Assembly: GCA_963727845.1 (NCBI GenBank)
Contig: CAVSHI010000001.1
Location: forward strand, 372,001 to 436,000
Origin: JBEKTW01 sp963727845
Lineage (GTDB): Bacteria; Bacteroidota; Ignavibacteria; UBA10030; SZUA-254
Direction of reading: 5' to 3'
DNA: 64,000 nt
The translations under genes and the position numbers were made by a program. The notes beneath the pieces were generated by a model that was not told where the DNA came from, searched no databases, and saw nothing but the letters and a program-made list of their open reading frames with translations. Below, piece by piece: positions 1 to 8,898 of this stretch. Every line of letters starts with the position of its first letter. Position 1 is the stretch's first letter.

Positions 1-542
1 GCGACATGCTGTATTCCGGCGATGAGATCCGCACCGGCGAGCGCTCGATCGCTATTGTGAAGTTCAAGGATAATAGCATGCTTCGCGTGCGGGAGAAGTC
101 GGAGCTTAAGGTCTACGGTGAACAGAAGGAAGGAGTGTTCTCAAAAACTGTCCACGTTACGCGCGGCGAGTTCAGTTTCGACATCCAGAAACAGCAGGAC
201 GAGCAATTTACGTTCAGCTCTCCGACCTCGGTAGCCGCCATCCGCGGCACGCAGGGAGATATGCAGCATCTCGATAACGGGGATCTTGTGACCGTGCTGG
301 AAGGCGTTGTGAACCTGCTGAATGTACTCTCTAATACGTCGGTGACGTTGAACGCCGGTGAAACGGGGTTCTCCGGAACGGACGGCTCGATTAACAAACA
401 CCACTCAACGCCCGGTGAGCACGACAATGCGCAAAACTCGCTTAATTCAGCCAATGAATCAGGGCAGATCAAAACGCTGCAAATCGAGCTTCAGGATCCC
501 CAGGGAAACAAAAAATTGATGAAAATCAGGTATCGCGAATAA
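1..542 (+). CDS. FecR-domain protein, 5' end outside the window
   Basis: The reading frame is open at the left edge, so the N-terminus is missing; the first ATG at position 6 is internal. The visible 178 residues begin inside a FecR domain: the block LYSGDEIRTGERSIAIVKF, then a beta-rich stretch ending near AAIRGTQGDM, which is the usual FecR core. In this family the domain is extracytoplasmic and senses or binds envelope ligands. The tail (from about residue 120) is polar and shows no further domain. The next genes on this strand encode an envelope protein and a CHASE2 cyclase, and FecR and CHASE2-cyclase genes are often neighbours, so a joint envelope-signalling role is likely but inferred. 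Confidence 0.8.
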   Translation, partial: DMLYSGDEIRTGERSIAIVKFKDNSMLRVREKSELKVYGEQKEGVFSKTVHVTRGEFSFDIQKQQDEQFTFSSPTSVAAIRGTQGDMQHLDNGDLVTVLEGVVNLLNVLSNTSVTLNAGETGFSGTDGSINKHHSTPGEHDNAQNSLNSANESGQIKTLQIELQDPQGNKKLMKIRYRE

Positions 543-673
543 GCCTGAACCGCGACGCATCCGGGAAACGTCTCTTCCCTGATTGATTATTGTTGTCGAA
601 TCCTCATAGACTTTGGGTGAGGAATCAGTAAACAATCCAAAGCATTCCCAAGTCAACAGACAATTTGTGTGCT

Positions 674-3193
674 ATGAAGCCAGGAAGAATCCCATACTTG
701 CGTTTTCTCCGTCATGTGACGGGACTCACACTTCTCTGCGCCGTCGCCGTTTTTGGCCAGGCGAGCGACAAGATTATTTCTGTCGGACCCAATGAAGCAA
801 AAGAGGGTGAGCCCCTGACGATCCAGGCTGACCTGGCGAAAGCGGGCATCATTACTCAAATGCTGCTGGCGTACCGGCCTTTCGGTGCGAGCGAGTACAA
901 GCAAGTGGAAATGACGATTAACGGGAACACTGCATCCGCGACTATTCCCGGCCGTGAGGTCGTCCCATCCGCACTCGACTACTATCTTCTCATCGCCGTC
1001 CGGGGTGTGGATACGCTTCAAACGTATCCGATGGAGAACCCTCAAGGCCAGCCGCTACAGGTGCAGGTTCGAACCGAGAACCCGAAAGACAAGATGGTCA
1101 TTTTCCTCAGTCCGGAACCCAATGCCAGTGTACGAAGCGACGATTTACTGATCTCAATTTCCCTCTATCGAACACCGTCGTCAGTCAACAGGAAAGCGAC
1201 GAAGATCTATATCGATGACCGCGACGTCACATCCTCCGCCGGTTTCATCGAGGATATCATAACGCTCTCCCCGGAGAACATCAAACCCCCGCTTTCGGAC
1301 GGGCCGCACAACATAAAGGTCGAATTGTTCGACAACGACGGCAAGCTCTATTATTCTTCCGGTATGAGCTTTGCTCAGATGAACATCACCGAAGCGGAAG
1401 CGCAGACAACAAAACTCAACTACAAAGTCTCGGGGCAGCTTGAATCGCGGAATGAAACCATCAGCAACGTCTCAACGCCCTATAACCGCGGTACACTGAA
1501 CCTGACGTCGGACTACGGTCCGTTGAACGTCAACGGTCATGTGTATCTCACCAATGAGGACCGGGATGACCGACAACCCCAGGATCGTTATTCCATTGAA
1601 GCGCTGACATCGTGGCTGCGGGTCGGGTACGGCGACGCGTATCCCACATTCCCGAGCCTGATCATGAGCGGCAAACGCTTGCGCGGGCTGACCTCGAACC
1701 TCAAGCTCGGGTTTTTCAACCTTGATATTGCAACGGGGGAAACGGTCAGAAAAATCGAGGGAGACACCGTATACACTTTTCCGAAGGACAGCCTGATAAG
1801 TCAGGAGAACCGGAATAGCAGCGGCCCGTACGGACCCGTGTCTTCCGACACGAGCCGGTATGCTCTCTACCGTTATGGAACATTTACCCGCAACCTGACA
1901 GTGATCCGACCGAGTTTCGGCAGCGGCCAGAACTTCCAGTGGGGATTCAGCTATCTGAAGGCAAAGGATGACACAAACTCGATAGTCTATGGATTCAAAC
2001 CGGAGGAGAACGTCGCACTCGGTACCGACCTTTTTGCCGGTTTCGACAACAGGCACATCGAGTTGACCGCCCAGGGAGCCGCCAGCGTCATCAATCAGGA
2101 TATTTCACCGGGGAATCTCACCGACGCACAAATCGATTCGCTTTATAACACCGATGCCGACTCGGTGAAAAAGCGACAGGATCTTAAAGACCTTCGCGAC
2201 AAAATTTCAAAGTTCATCACGGTGAACCAGAACCTGATCCCACTTTCAGTCGACAAACTCAGCTCTGTGATGGCCTATGAAGGCGCGCTTGCATTAAACT
2301 ACTTCGACAATTATTTGAAGGGGTCGTATATTTTCCGCGGCAGTGAGTACAACTCGTTCGGGCAAACGTATATCCGCAACGACGTTCAGGGATACAACGT
2401 GTTTGACCGTATTCGAGTGATGGAAAACCAGCTTTTCTTTTCTGTTGGAATAGAAAATCTGCAGGATAATACCGATGGGAACAAGATCGCGACGACAACG
2501 TTTATTAACGATAACGCGACCGTTTCATATTTTCCCCGCACGAATTTTCCGAATATCACGGTCGGGTACAGCCTCAACAAGAACTCGAACGGATTGATGG
2601 GCACGGATACGTCGAAGGCGAGCTACGTCACAAATGGTGTTCTCGACTCCTCGGCATATCAAAGTTCGCCTCAACGGTACCAGGCAATGATCGACGACAA
2701 GACCGACCGGTTCTTCATCCAGCTGGGATACGCATTTACTGCCGGACTGCGGCACAATGCTTCGTTGACTGTCAGCACTTCCGACCGGACGGACGAGACG
2801 TTCCATCACAACGGTGCGAAAAACACGTTCATCTCCGGCTCGCTGAACACGACCTGGAATAGTCCGTTACAAACGTCGTTCGGATTTTCGGTCAATTTGA
2901 ACCAACTTCCCAAACTCGACCCGAATGATTCGACGCATCAATCGTTTATCCTGTCTGATTTCAACTATTCCTCGATTTTTCTCAATGCCCGGTATCCTCT
3001 CCTGGAGAACAAGCTGATGTTGTCCGGCACGATCTCCCCGACCTTTGGGGACTTCAGCAGGATGGTCTGGGATATGGGTGCGGACTACGCCATCAGGAAG
3101 GACCTTGTCGCTTCGTTCCAGTTGAGTCTGTTCCAAAATTCCGGTTCATCGACGGACGTAATCGGAAGCCTGACGTTAAAGTATAACATGTAA
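674..3193 (+). CDS. Large secreted or outer-membrane protein of unknown function
   Basis: 839 residues from the ATG at 674; the frame also allows a TTG at 665, but the ATG gives a clean signal peptide (FLRHVTGLTLLCAVAVFGQA). An Ig-like or carbohydrate-binding-like N-terminal part (about residues 25-240) carries phrases such as GPNEAKEGEPLTIQADL. From about residue 250 alternating polar and hydrophobic strands with many aromatic ends, finishing in an LTLKYNM terminus, suggest an outer-membrane beta-barrel. It lies between a FecR protein and a CHASE2 cyclase, only 14 bases before the cyclase start, and is probably co-transcribed. I do not recognise a named family; the barrel assignment rests on composition and the C-terminal strand. 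Confidence 0.7.
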   Translation: MKPGRIPYLRFLRHVTGLTLLCAVAVFGQASDKIISVGPNEAKEGEPLTIQADLAKAGIITQMLLAYRPFGASEYKQVEMTINGNTASATIPGREVVPSALDYYLLIAVRGVDTLQTYPMENPQGQPLQVQVRTENPKDKMVIFLSPEPNASVRSDDLLISISLYRTPSSVNRKATKIYIDDRDVTSSAGFIEDIITLSPENIKPPLSDGPHNIKVELFDNDGKLYYSSGMSFAQMNITEAEAQTTKLNYKVSGQLESRNETISNVSTPYNRGTLNLTSDYGPLNVNGHVYLTNEDRDDRQPQDRYSIEALTSWLRVGYGDAYPTFPSLIMSGKRLRGLTSNLKLGFFNLDIATGETVRKIEGDTVYTFPKDSLISQENRNSSGPYGPVSSDTSRYALYRYGTFTRNLTVIRPSFGSGQNFQWGFSYLKAKDDTNSIVYGFKPEENVALGTDLFAGFDNRHIELTAQGAASVINQDISPGNLTDAQIDSLYNTDADSVKKRQDLKDLRDKISKFITVNQNLIPLSVDKLSSVMAYEGALALNYFDNYLKGSYIFRGSEYNSFGQTYIRNDVQGYNVFDRIRVMENQLFFSVGIENLQDNTDGNKIATTTFINDNATVSYFPRTNFPNITVGYSLNKNSNGLMGTDTSKASYVTNGVLDSSAYQSSPQRYQAMIDDKTDRFFIQLGYAFTAGLRHNASLTVSTSDRTDETFHHNGAKNTFISGSLNTTWNSPLQTSFGFSVNLNQLPKLDPNDSTHQSFILSDFNYSSIFLNARYPLLENKLMLSGTISPTFGDFSRMVWDMGADYAIRKDLVASFQLSLFQNSGSSTDVIGSLTLKYNM

Positions 3194-3207
3194 TTTCCCG
3201 CTCCGCA

Positions 3208-5448
3208 ATGTCCCAGGGTCTCGGCAACAGCAGTCGGCAGACTCAGTCGGATGCGAAAAGGAAAACATCCGTCGGGAGCTGGCTAACACGGCTCGGCCTC
3301 GGCTGCTCCCTCGCAGTTCTCGTCATCCTTCTGACGCAGAACATTATTTTTGAAATCAGTCCCCTCCGGCGGCTCGAACTGTCGACGATAGACTACCGAT
3401 TCCGCGAGCGCGGACCTCTTGCCATCGCAAAAGATTCAGCGAAAATCATCATTGTCGAGCTGTCTCAAGAGTCATTCAAATCCCTTCCCCACAAATATCC
3501 CTGGCCGCACTCATATTATGCCCGACTGGTGCGTAACCTCAAACGGGCCGGCGCGCTTGCCGTCGGTTTCGATTTGATTTTTGAACAGCCGGATACCGAG
3601 GATTCGACAAGTGATGAGGATTTTCGTAAAGCCATTCGCGAAACCGGATTTGTCGTGCTGGCCGGGAAGGTCGAAGAAACCGCCGAACAATACACCGTTC
3701 GAAACATGGAGGAAAATTATGGCAATATCTTTTTCGGCGTGGACAGTTCCATCGGAATCGCACACGTGCCGAATGATGAAGACGCTATCTACCGGAGATA
3801 CCGGCCATTCACGTACGACCGGGCGGCTCAACGGCGCCTGCCGTCGCTGTCTTTCGGCGTTTTGAACAAGGTTTTCCACAAATCCCCTTTTTATACGCCC
3901 GAGAACACTCCCGATGAATTTGTGTACGCGGGACGGCACATCCCCAAATTCGACGATCTCTCAATTCTCGTGAACTACTACGGACCCGACAAAAGTTTCC
4001 GCATCATCAAATTTGCCGATGTCATCGATGACCATGAATTCACAACGGTTGAGGAGGCGGAAACTGGCCAGGAAATTAATACGTTCGACGATCCCGATTT
4101 CGGTTATTTGTACGATGGCACATTCAAGAACAAAGTTGTTCTTGTGGGTTCAAGAATGCCGGAAGACAAGGACATGTTCCCGGTCTCGATGGCTCTGGGA
4201 AAACAGGCGGGGGATAACCAGATGTACGGCGTCGAAATCCACGCGAATATGATTCAAGACGTGCTCGACGGGAATTTCCTGTGGAAGGAACCGCAGTGGG
4301 TTGACATACTTGTCATTCTGCTGTTTTCTCTTCTGACATTCCTTGCGACATCCTGGTTCAAGGAACTCAAGCTCAGAGTCCACGCGTTCACCGAGTTGCT
4401 GAGCATGTTCTTCGTTCTCGCGGAGCTTGCATTCATCGGTTTTGCGTCGCTCAAGCTCTTCAAGGATTACAATTATGTCGCGACCATGAGCAGCCCCGCG
4501 CTGGCCGTGGTATTCGGCTACGTGGGTGTCACGGTCTACAACTATGTCACGGAACGGAAACAGAAAGCTCAGATCAAGGGAATGTTCAGCCGCTACGTAA
4601 GCCCGACGGTCGTCAATGAGCTGGTTGAGAATCCGGACAAACTCCGGCTGGGAGGCGAACGAAGAGAACTAACGGTCATGTTCAGCGACATTGAGGGATT
4701 TACGAGCATCTCCGAGAGCATGAAGCCGGAAAACCTTGTGCTCCTTCTCAATGAATATCTTACCATTATGTCGGCGATCATCCTCAAACACGCCGGCACG
4801 CTTGATAAGTATGAAGGCGATGCGATCATGGCGTTCTGGGGGGCGCCGATTCCGCAGGAAGACCATGCACTCCGGGCATCCCGTGCTTCGGTGGAAATGC
4901 TTCTGTCGTTGAAGGACCTGAGGGAACAATGGAAGAAGGAGGGGAAGCCGAGCCTGAATATCCGCATCGGTTTGAATACCGGCGACATGATCGTCGGAAA
5001 CATGGGAGGTGTCGAACGATTTGAGTACACGGTGATCGGCGACAGCGTCAACCTCGGCTCACGTCTTGAGAGCGCCAACAAGCAGTATCATACGAGGCTT
5101 ATGATGAGTGAACAGACGTATAAGAAGGTTGCCGACCACGTTATTGCGCGCGAGCTCGACATGATCGTCGTCATGGGAAAGACGGAGCCGATCAAAGTGT
5201 ACGAGCTGATCGGGATGATCGAGGGAAAAGGCCCGGCGGAGCAGTACGAATTTCTTGAGGTGTACGCTCGGGGGTTAGCTCTTTATCGAAAGCGGGATTG
5301 GGCGGGAGCGGTTGAACAGTTTGACAAAGTGTTGAAGATGAAGCCTGATGATTATCCCAGCCAGATCTACATCGAACGTTCACGATTGTACCAGGCCGTT
5401 CCGCCCCCCGATGACTGGAACGGAGTGTTCATTCTCCGCTCCAAGTGA
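3208..5448 (+). CDS. CHASE2-domain class III adenylate cyclase
   Basis: 746 residues. One N-terminal membrane helix (about 29-49), an extracytoplasmic CHASE2 sensor (about 55-360, with the typical EISPLRRLELSTIDYRFRERG entry), three further helices (about 365-450) and a class III cyclase domain (about 480-660). The catalytic set looks complete: FSDIEGFTSI with the first metal Asp, the substrate-selecting Lys in DKYEGDAIMAFWGAP, the second metal site in RIGLNTGDMIVGN, and VIGDSVNLGSRLE with the second specificity Asp and transition-state residues. Lys/Asp favours ATP over GTP. The C-terminus resembles a TPR unit. It would make cAMP in the cytoplasm in response to an envelope signal. A cNMP-binding protein sits in the hydrogenase operon at 60 kb, a possible target. 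Confidence 0.93.
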   Translation: MSQGLGNSSRQTQSDAKRKTSVGSWLTRLGLGCSLAVLVILLTQNIIFEISPLRRLELSTIDYRFRERGPLAIAKDSAKIIIVELSQESFKSLPHKYPWPHSYYARLVRNLKRAGALAVGFDLIFEQPDTEDSTSDEDFRKAIRETGFVVLAGKVEETAEQYTVRNMEENYGNIFFGVDSSIGIAHVPNDEDAIYRRYRPFTYDRAAQRRLPSLSFGVLNKVFHKSPFYTPENTPDEFVYAGRHIPKFDDLSILVNYYGPDKSFRIIKFADVIDDHEFTTVEEAETGQEINTFDDPDFGYLYDGTFKNKVVLVGSRMPEDKDMFPVSMALGKQAGDNQMYGVEIHANMIQDVLDGNFLWKEPQWVDILVILLFSLLTFLATSWFKELKLRVHAFTELLSMFFVLAELAFIGFASLKLFKDYNYVATMSSPALAVVFGYVGVTVYNYVTERKQKAQIKGMFSRYVSPTVVNELVENPDKLRLGGERRELTVMFSDIEGFTSISESMKPENLVLLLNEYLTIMSAIILKHAGTLDKYEGDAIMAFWGAPIPQEDHALRASRASVEMLLSLKDLREQWKKEGKPSLNIRIGLNTGDMIVGNMGGVERFEYTVIGDSVNLGSRLESANKQYHTRLMMSEQTYKKVADHVIARELDMIVVMGKTEPIKVYELIGMIEGKGPAEQYEFLEVYARGLALYRKRDWAGAVEQFDKVLKMKPDDYPSQIYIERSRLYQAVPPPDDWNGVFILRSK

Positions 5449-5449
5449 T

Positions 5450-6022
5450 TCAATAGACGATCGAGAAAAGAAGGGCTTGCTGGGCCGTGAAGAGTTTCAT
5501 GGTATCGTCCTGCTGCCATTGACCCTTGAGAGGGATTGCCTCGCTCTCGTAGTACTTTCCACCGGCTGAGAATACAACGATGCGTTCCTGCCGGTCGCCG
5601 TTGTGCACTTCATAGCCACAAAACCTCCTGTCATGCATTGAATATTCCTTCGGAAGAACCACGATCTCCGTCATCGATGAATCGCTGTGGTGCATTGCCA
5701 TGCTGATGCGGGCAAGCAGTTCCAGCCCTTCTTTTTCCACACGCTTCGAAGAAAGTTGATCCAGCTGAAGTTCGCGCAGGGTGAGGACTGCGGAGAAGTC
5801 TTCTTTTACGAGCCACGCCGAAAGGGCAGGGGCAAGAGAATCTCCGGTTGAGGCGAACCACCCCTGCGGCACGAGCCCGTAGAACGATCCGTCCCGGGAA
5901 AAAAAGGTCTCGTTCGTCAGTGGATAGTCGTACGAATACGGAAGTTTGGAGGCACAGGAAACAAATAGAAGGGAAAGAAGGAGAATGGCCGTGAGGCGCG
6001 TATCGGGGAACCGGTACTTCAA
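5450..6022 (-). CDS. Putative lipoprotein, function unknown
   Basis: 190 residues with a lipoprotein signal: a hydrophobic run followed by LLFVSC, Cys being about residue 23. The mature part has the pattern FFSRDGSFYGLVPQGWFAS, resembling PsbP-like or stress-response lipoproteins that begin with a GxYGLVPxGWF-type strand, but I cannot assign a family firmly. The stop codons of this gene and the cyclase nearly touch (5448 and 5450, convergent). Its start lies 7 bases after the stop of the PorV/PorQ-like gene at 6029, so these two are probably one operon. Confidence 0.72.
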   Translation of the reverse strand: MKYRFPDTRLTAILLLSLLFVSCASKLPYSYDYPLTNETFFSRDGSFYGLVPQGWFASTGDSLAPALSAWLVKEDFSAVLTLRELQLDQLSSKRVEKEGLELLARISMAMHHSDSSMTEIVVLPKEYSMHDRRFCGYEVHNGDRQERIVVFSAGGKYYESEAIPLKGQWQQDDTMKLFTAQQALLFSIVY

Positions 6023-6028
6023 AGCCGC

Positions 6029-7084
6029 CTACTCGGAACTTCTGAGGTATTGTTCGGCCTGGAGGATGAACCTCAGCGAAATCCGGTGCGTGTTGCCGAG
6101 CTGGTCGGTGTCGTCAAACTTCGCAAAACAATAATCGATGTCGAACTTTGGAAGGTGGATTCCGGCGCCAAGATTGAGGGAGCCGATATCGCTGTAGCCG
6201 ACGCGCAACGCGACGACCTTTCTGTAATCGAATTCCAGACCGCCGTGAAAATCGAAGCTCACCAACCCGAGGTGGGCGTTCGAAGCAAACTCGCGGTTTT
6301 CAAAACGGACATCGACATCCATAACGGGAGCAAATCGCCCGTCGAACGCATCGATAAAGTACGTTGTGCCAAGCTTCAGCGTCGGGGAGATGAGTTCGTT
6401 GGTGCCGGTGCTCCAGGCGACGAGAGTGGTCGTAACGTCCTGGAAGTTCGCGCCCACGGCAAATTTTTCGTTTATGAGGTACTGTGCTGCAAGGTCGAAC
6501 CCGATCCCTGTCGCGGAAGCAACGCCGAGTTCCCGACGGATGATTTTAAGATTTGCCCCGTAGGAAAGATTCTCCGTCGATTTTTTCGCGTAGGAGACAT
6601 AAAATGCCCAATCGGCAGAGTTGAAGTACGTGACCTTGCTGGAATCGATACTGATAGGGCCGTTGCTTCCGAGTTGTCCCGGGGGCAGCGGGTTTCCATT
6701 CGCGTCGACACCCGCATTCTGTGTATTTGCAATGTTATCCACCCCGAGGCGAATGACGCTGAAGGCAAGGGTCGTCGTCGCTCCGACGGGAAGCGCGACG
6801 GCAGCATAATCGTAGTTCTCCAACCCGGCAAATCGTTCGTCATGCATCAACGTAATTTCAGGATAGGAGATCCTCGAAAGTCCTGCCGGGTTCCAGTAGC
6901 CCGCCGTCACATCGTTGGCGAGCGCGGTATATGCTCCTCCGAGTCCGAGCGCCCGACCGCCGACACCGATGGCCATAAACTCACCGGCGTATTTTGCCGT
7001 GCTCTGTGAGTTCCCCATCTCCGGGATGGAAACGATCAGGAGTGCGGCCAGGAGGAAAAAACGCTGTGTTCGGGAAAACGTCAT
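6029..7084 (-). CDS. PorV/PorQ-family outer-membrane barrel protein
   Basis: 351 residues with a signal peptide (FFLLAALLIVSIPEMGNSQ). After it comes the family signature: FMAIGVGGRALGLGGAYTAL, then NDVTAGYWNPAGL, then a barrel with repeated aromatic strands. PorV and PorQ are type IX secretion outer-membrane components; many FCB genomes carry several paralogues of unknown role, so a sorting or transport function is family inference. The downstream lipoprotein gene follows within 7 bases. A second barrel with the same GLGVSARSLGMGTAYTG-type entry is found at 16.2 kb. Confidence 0.83.
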   Translation of the reverse strand: MTFSRTQRFFLLAALLIVSIPEMGNSQSTAKYAGEFMAIGVGGRALGLGGAYTALANDVTAGYWNPAGLSRISYPEITLMHDERFAGLENYDYAAVALPVGATTTLAFSVIRLGVDNIANTQNAGVDANGNPLPPGQLGSNGPISIDSSKVTYFNSADWAFYVSYAKKSTENLSYGANLKIIRRELGVASATGIGFDLAAQYLINEKFAVGANFQDVTTTLVAWSTGTNELISPTLKLGTTYFIDAFDGRFAPVMDVDVRFENREFASNAHLGLVSFDFHGGLEFDYRKVVALRVGYSDIGSLNLGAGIHLPKFDIDYCFAKFDDTDQLGNTHRISLRFILQAEQYLRSSE

Positions 7085-7160
7085 GCGGCTGTCAAGGGAT
7101 TACTGTCGTTAAGTAATAAAAAGAATATCGGGAATAAAGTCAAATGGCACCGGGAAGCCG

Positions 7161-8894
7161 TTATTCAACCGGCTCAGCGCCAAATTCTCGTATCAATGCC
7201 TGGATGACAGGGTGTTGAATGGTTCCCTTTTTCTCCGGCTCGTTGCGGTTTTTTTCAACGGGGCCCGGGGGGACAGAGGAGAGGATGGCTTCGAGTTTCA
7301 CTTTTCCGCCGTAAATCTTCTGCGCGAGCTGGGAAATATATTCACGGTTTCGTTTGAAAGTGTCAAGATGAAAATTGTCCGGGCATCCGATCTGAAGCTT
7401 GTCTCCATGGACCTCAATCGGTCTGGACTCGCCGAGGAATGCCCAGAGGTCGATGCGCTCTTTCCGAGTCTGGTCAATGAGGGACGACCATTTTATATGC
7501 ACGTCCTCGAGCGAGAGCCGTGGCGACTCCTCTGCCGTCGACGGGATCGGGGCCGGGTCACTGTCGGATGGGCGAAGTGAACGGCTCTGTTGATGCCTCG
7601 GGGGCACATCGGCAAGCATCAGCCGTGGTGATACGATCTGGTCCGGTCTCAGCGTCGGCGGAGTCGCTTTCACGCTGCCCCGGATGGGAGTTTCAGTCTT
7701 TTCCTCGCGGGCGAGGAGCGCTGTTTCGGAAATGTCCGGTTTACCGCCGACCCTTTTTTTCAAATCTTCGAGCCTGGACAGAAGTTGCTGGATATCGATA
7801 CTGCTGTCCATCTTAATCATTTGCAGCAGGCCGATTTCCAGCGTATAACGGGGCTGCTGATTCCAACGAAGGGCCGAGGCAGTCTCAGTCGTAACAGTGA
7901 TGAGCCGCAGCAAATCGGATTCTGAAAATGACTTTGCGTATTCCTGGTAGCGTTTTTTCTGCACATCGGGCGCTTCGATGAGCGCTGTCGCGCCGGTCGA
8001 GTTGACGACCAGCATGTTGCGGAAATGCTCGCTCAAGCCGTTAAGGAATTCCCGCAAATCGTAACCGTGGCTCATGATTTCTTCGACGAGCGTCAGGATG
8101 CCCTTGGTGTCCTTTGTCCGGATGAAATCGGTTGTGCGGAAAAAAAACTCCTGGTCGACGAGGTTGAGAACCTGAATAATCTGCTTCGCCGTGATTTTGT
8201 CACCGCAGAAGGACACAAGCTGGTCGAAGATGCTCTGAGCGTCGCGCATCGAGCCGTCGGCCTTTTTCGCGATAATGAACAGGGTGTCATCATCGATCGC
8301 AATGCTCTCTTCCCCGGCGATGAACCGGAGACGGGACACGATTTCCTCAATGTTCATCCGGCGGAAATCGAAGCGCTGGCAACGGGAGAGGATTGTGAGC
8401 GGGACTTTGTGAACTTCCGTGGTGGCGAAGATGAAAAGGATGTACGGAGGCGGTTCTTCCAACGTCTTCAAGAGCGCGTTGAAGGCCTCTTTCGTGAGCA
8501 TGTGGACTTCGTCGATGATGTAGACCTTGTATTTCCCCCTGGCCGGTCCGTAGCGCACCGCTTCACGCAAGTTGCGAACGTCTTCGACCCCGCGGTTGGA
8601 CGCGCCGTCGATCTCAAAGACATTGACGCTGCGTCCATCGGTGATTTCCTTGCAGAGCTCGCACTCGTTGTCGGGATCGAAATCTTTGGGATGGAGACAA
8701 TTAATGGCCTTCGCGAGGATGCGCGCGGTAGTCGTTTTTCCGACGCCGCGCGCGCCGCTGAAAAGATAAGCGTGCGACAATCTGTTGGAGGCGATCGCAT
8801 TCCGCAATGTAGTGGTCACGTGCGATTGTCCCACAACGTCTTCAAATACCATCGGCCGCCACTTGCGGGCGGTGACAACATACGTTAAGCTCAT
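7161..8894 (-). CDS. dnaX: DNA polymerase III subunit gamma/tau
   Basis: 577 residues. It is the clamp-loader ATPase of the replisome. The N-terminus YVVTARKWRPMVFEDVVGQ is diagnostic; Walker A is GARGVGKTTTAR (about residues 43-54), a zinc module with three cysteines follows (CLHPKDFDPDNECELC), then Walker B DEVHML and the sensor/SRC motif ILSRCQRFDF. The C-terminal third (about 370-577) is the variable tau region. It is somewhat shorter than the enterobacterial protein. It lies 76 bases upstream of the PorV/PorQ-like gene and 4 bases from the end of the peptidase gene at 8899. No internal slippery run that would make gamma was noticed. Confidence 0.97.
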   Translation of the reverse strand: MSLTYVVTARKWRPMVFEDVVGQSHVTTTLRNAIASNRLSHAYLFSGARGVGKTTTARILAKAINCLHPKDFDPDNECELCKEITDGRSVNVFEIDGASNRGVEDVRNLREAVRYGPARGKYKVYIIDEVHMLTKEAFNALLKTLEEPPPYILFIFATTEVHKVPLTILSRCQRFDFRRMNIEEIVSRLRFIAGEESIAIDDDTLFIIAKKADGSMRDAQSIFDQLVSFCGDKITAKQIIQVLNLVDQEFFFRTTDFIRTKDTKGILTLVEEIMSHGYDLREFLNGLSEHFRNMLVVNSTGATALIEAPDVQKKRYQEYAKSFSESDLLRLITVTTETASALRWNQQPRYTLEIGLLQMIKMDSSIDIQQLLSRLEDLKKRVGGKPDISETALLAREEKTETPIRGSVKATPPTLRPDQIVSPRLMLADVPPRHQQSRSLRPSDSDPAPIPSTAEESPRLSLEDVHIKWSSLIDQTRKERIDLWAFLGESRPIEVHGDKLQIGCPDNFHLDTFKRNREYISQLAQKIYGGKVKLEAILSSVPPGPVEKNRNEPEKKGTIQHPVIQALIREFGAEPVE

Positions 8895-8898
8895 CGAC

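Noticed and set aside
6050..7009. 319-residue plus-strand ORF opposite the PorV/PorQ-like gene
   Set aside because: Antisense shadow without known motif; the real gene has signal peptide and family signature.
8025..8888. 287-residue plus-strand ORF opposite dnaX
   Set aside because: Exact antisense of a well-conserved gene; codon use and composition fit a shadow frame.
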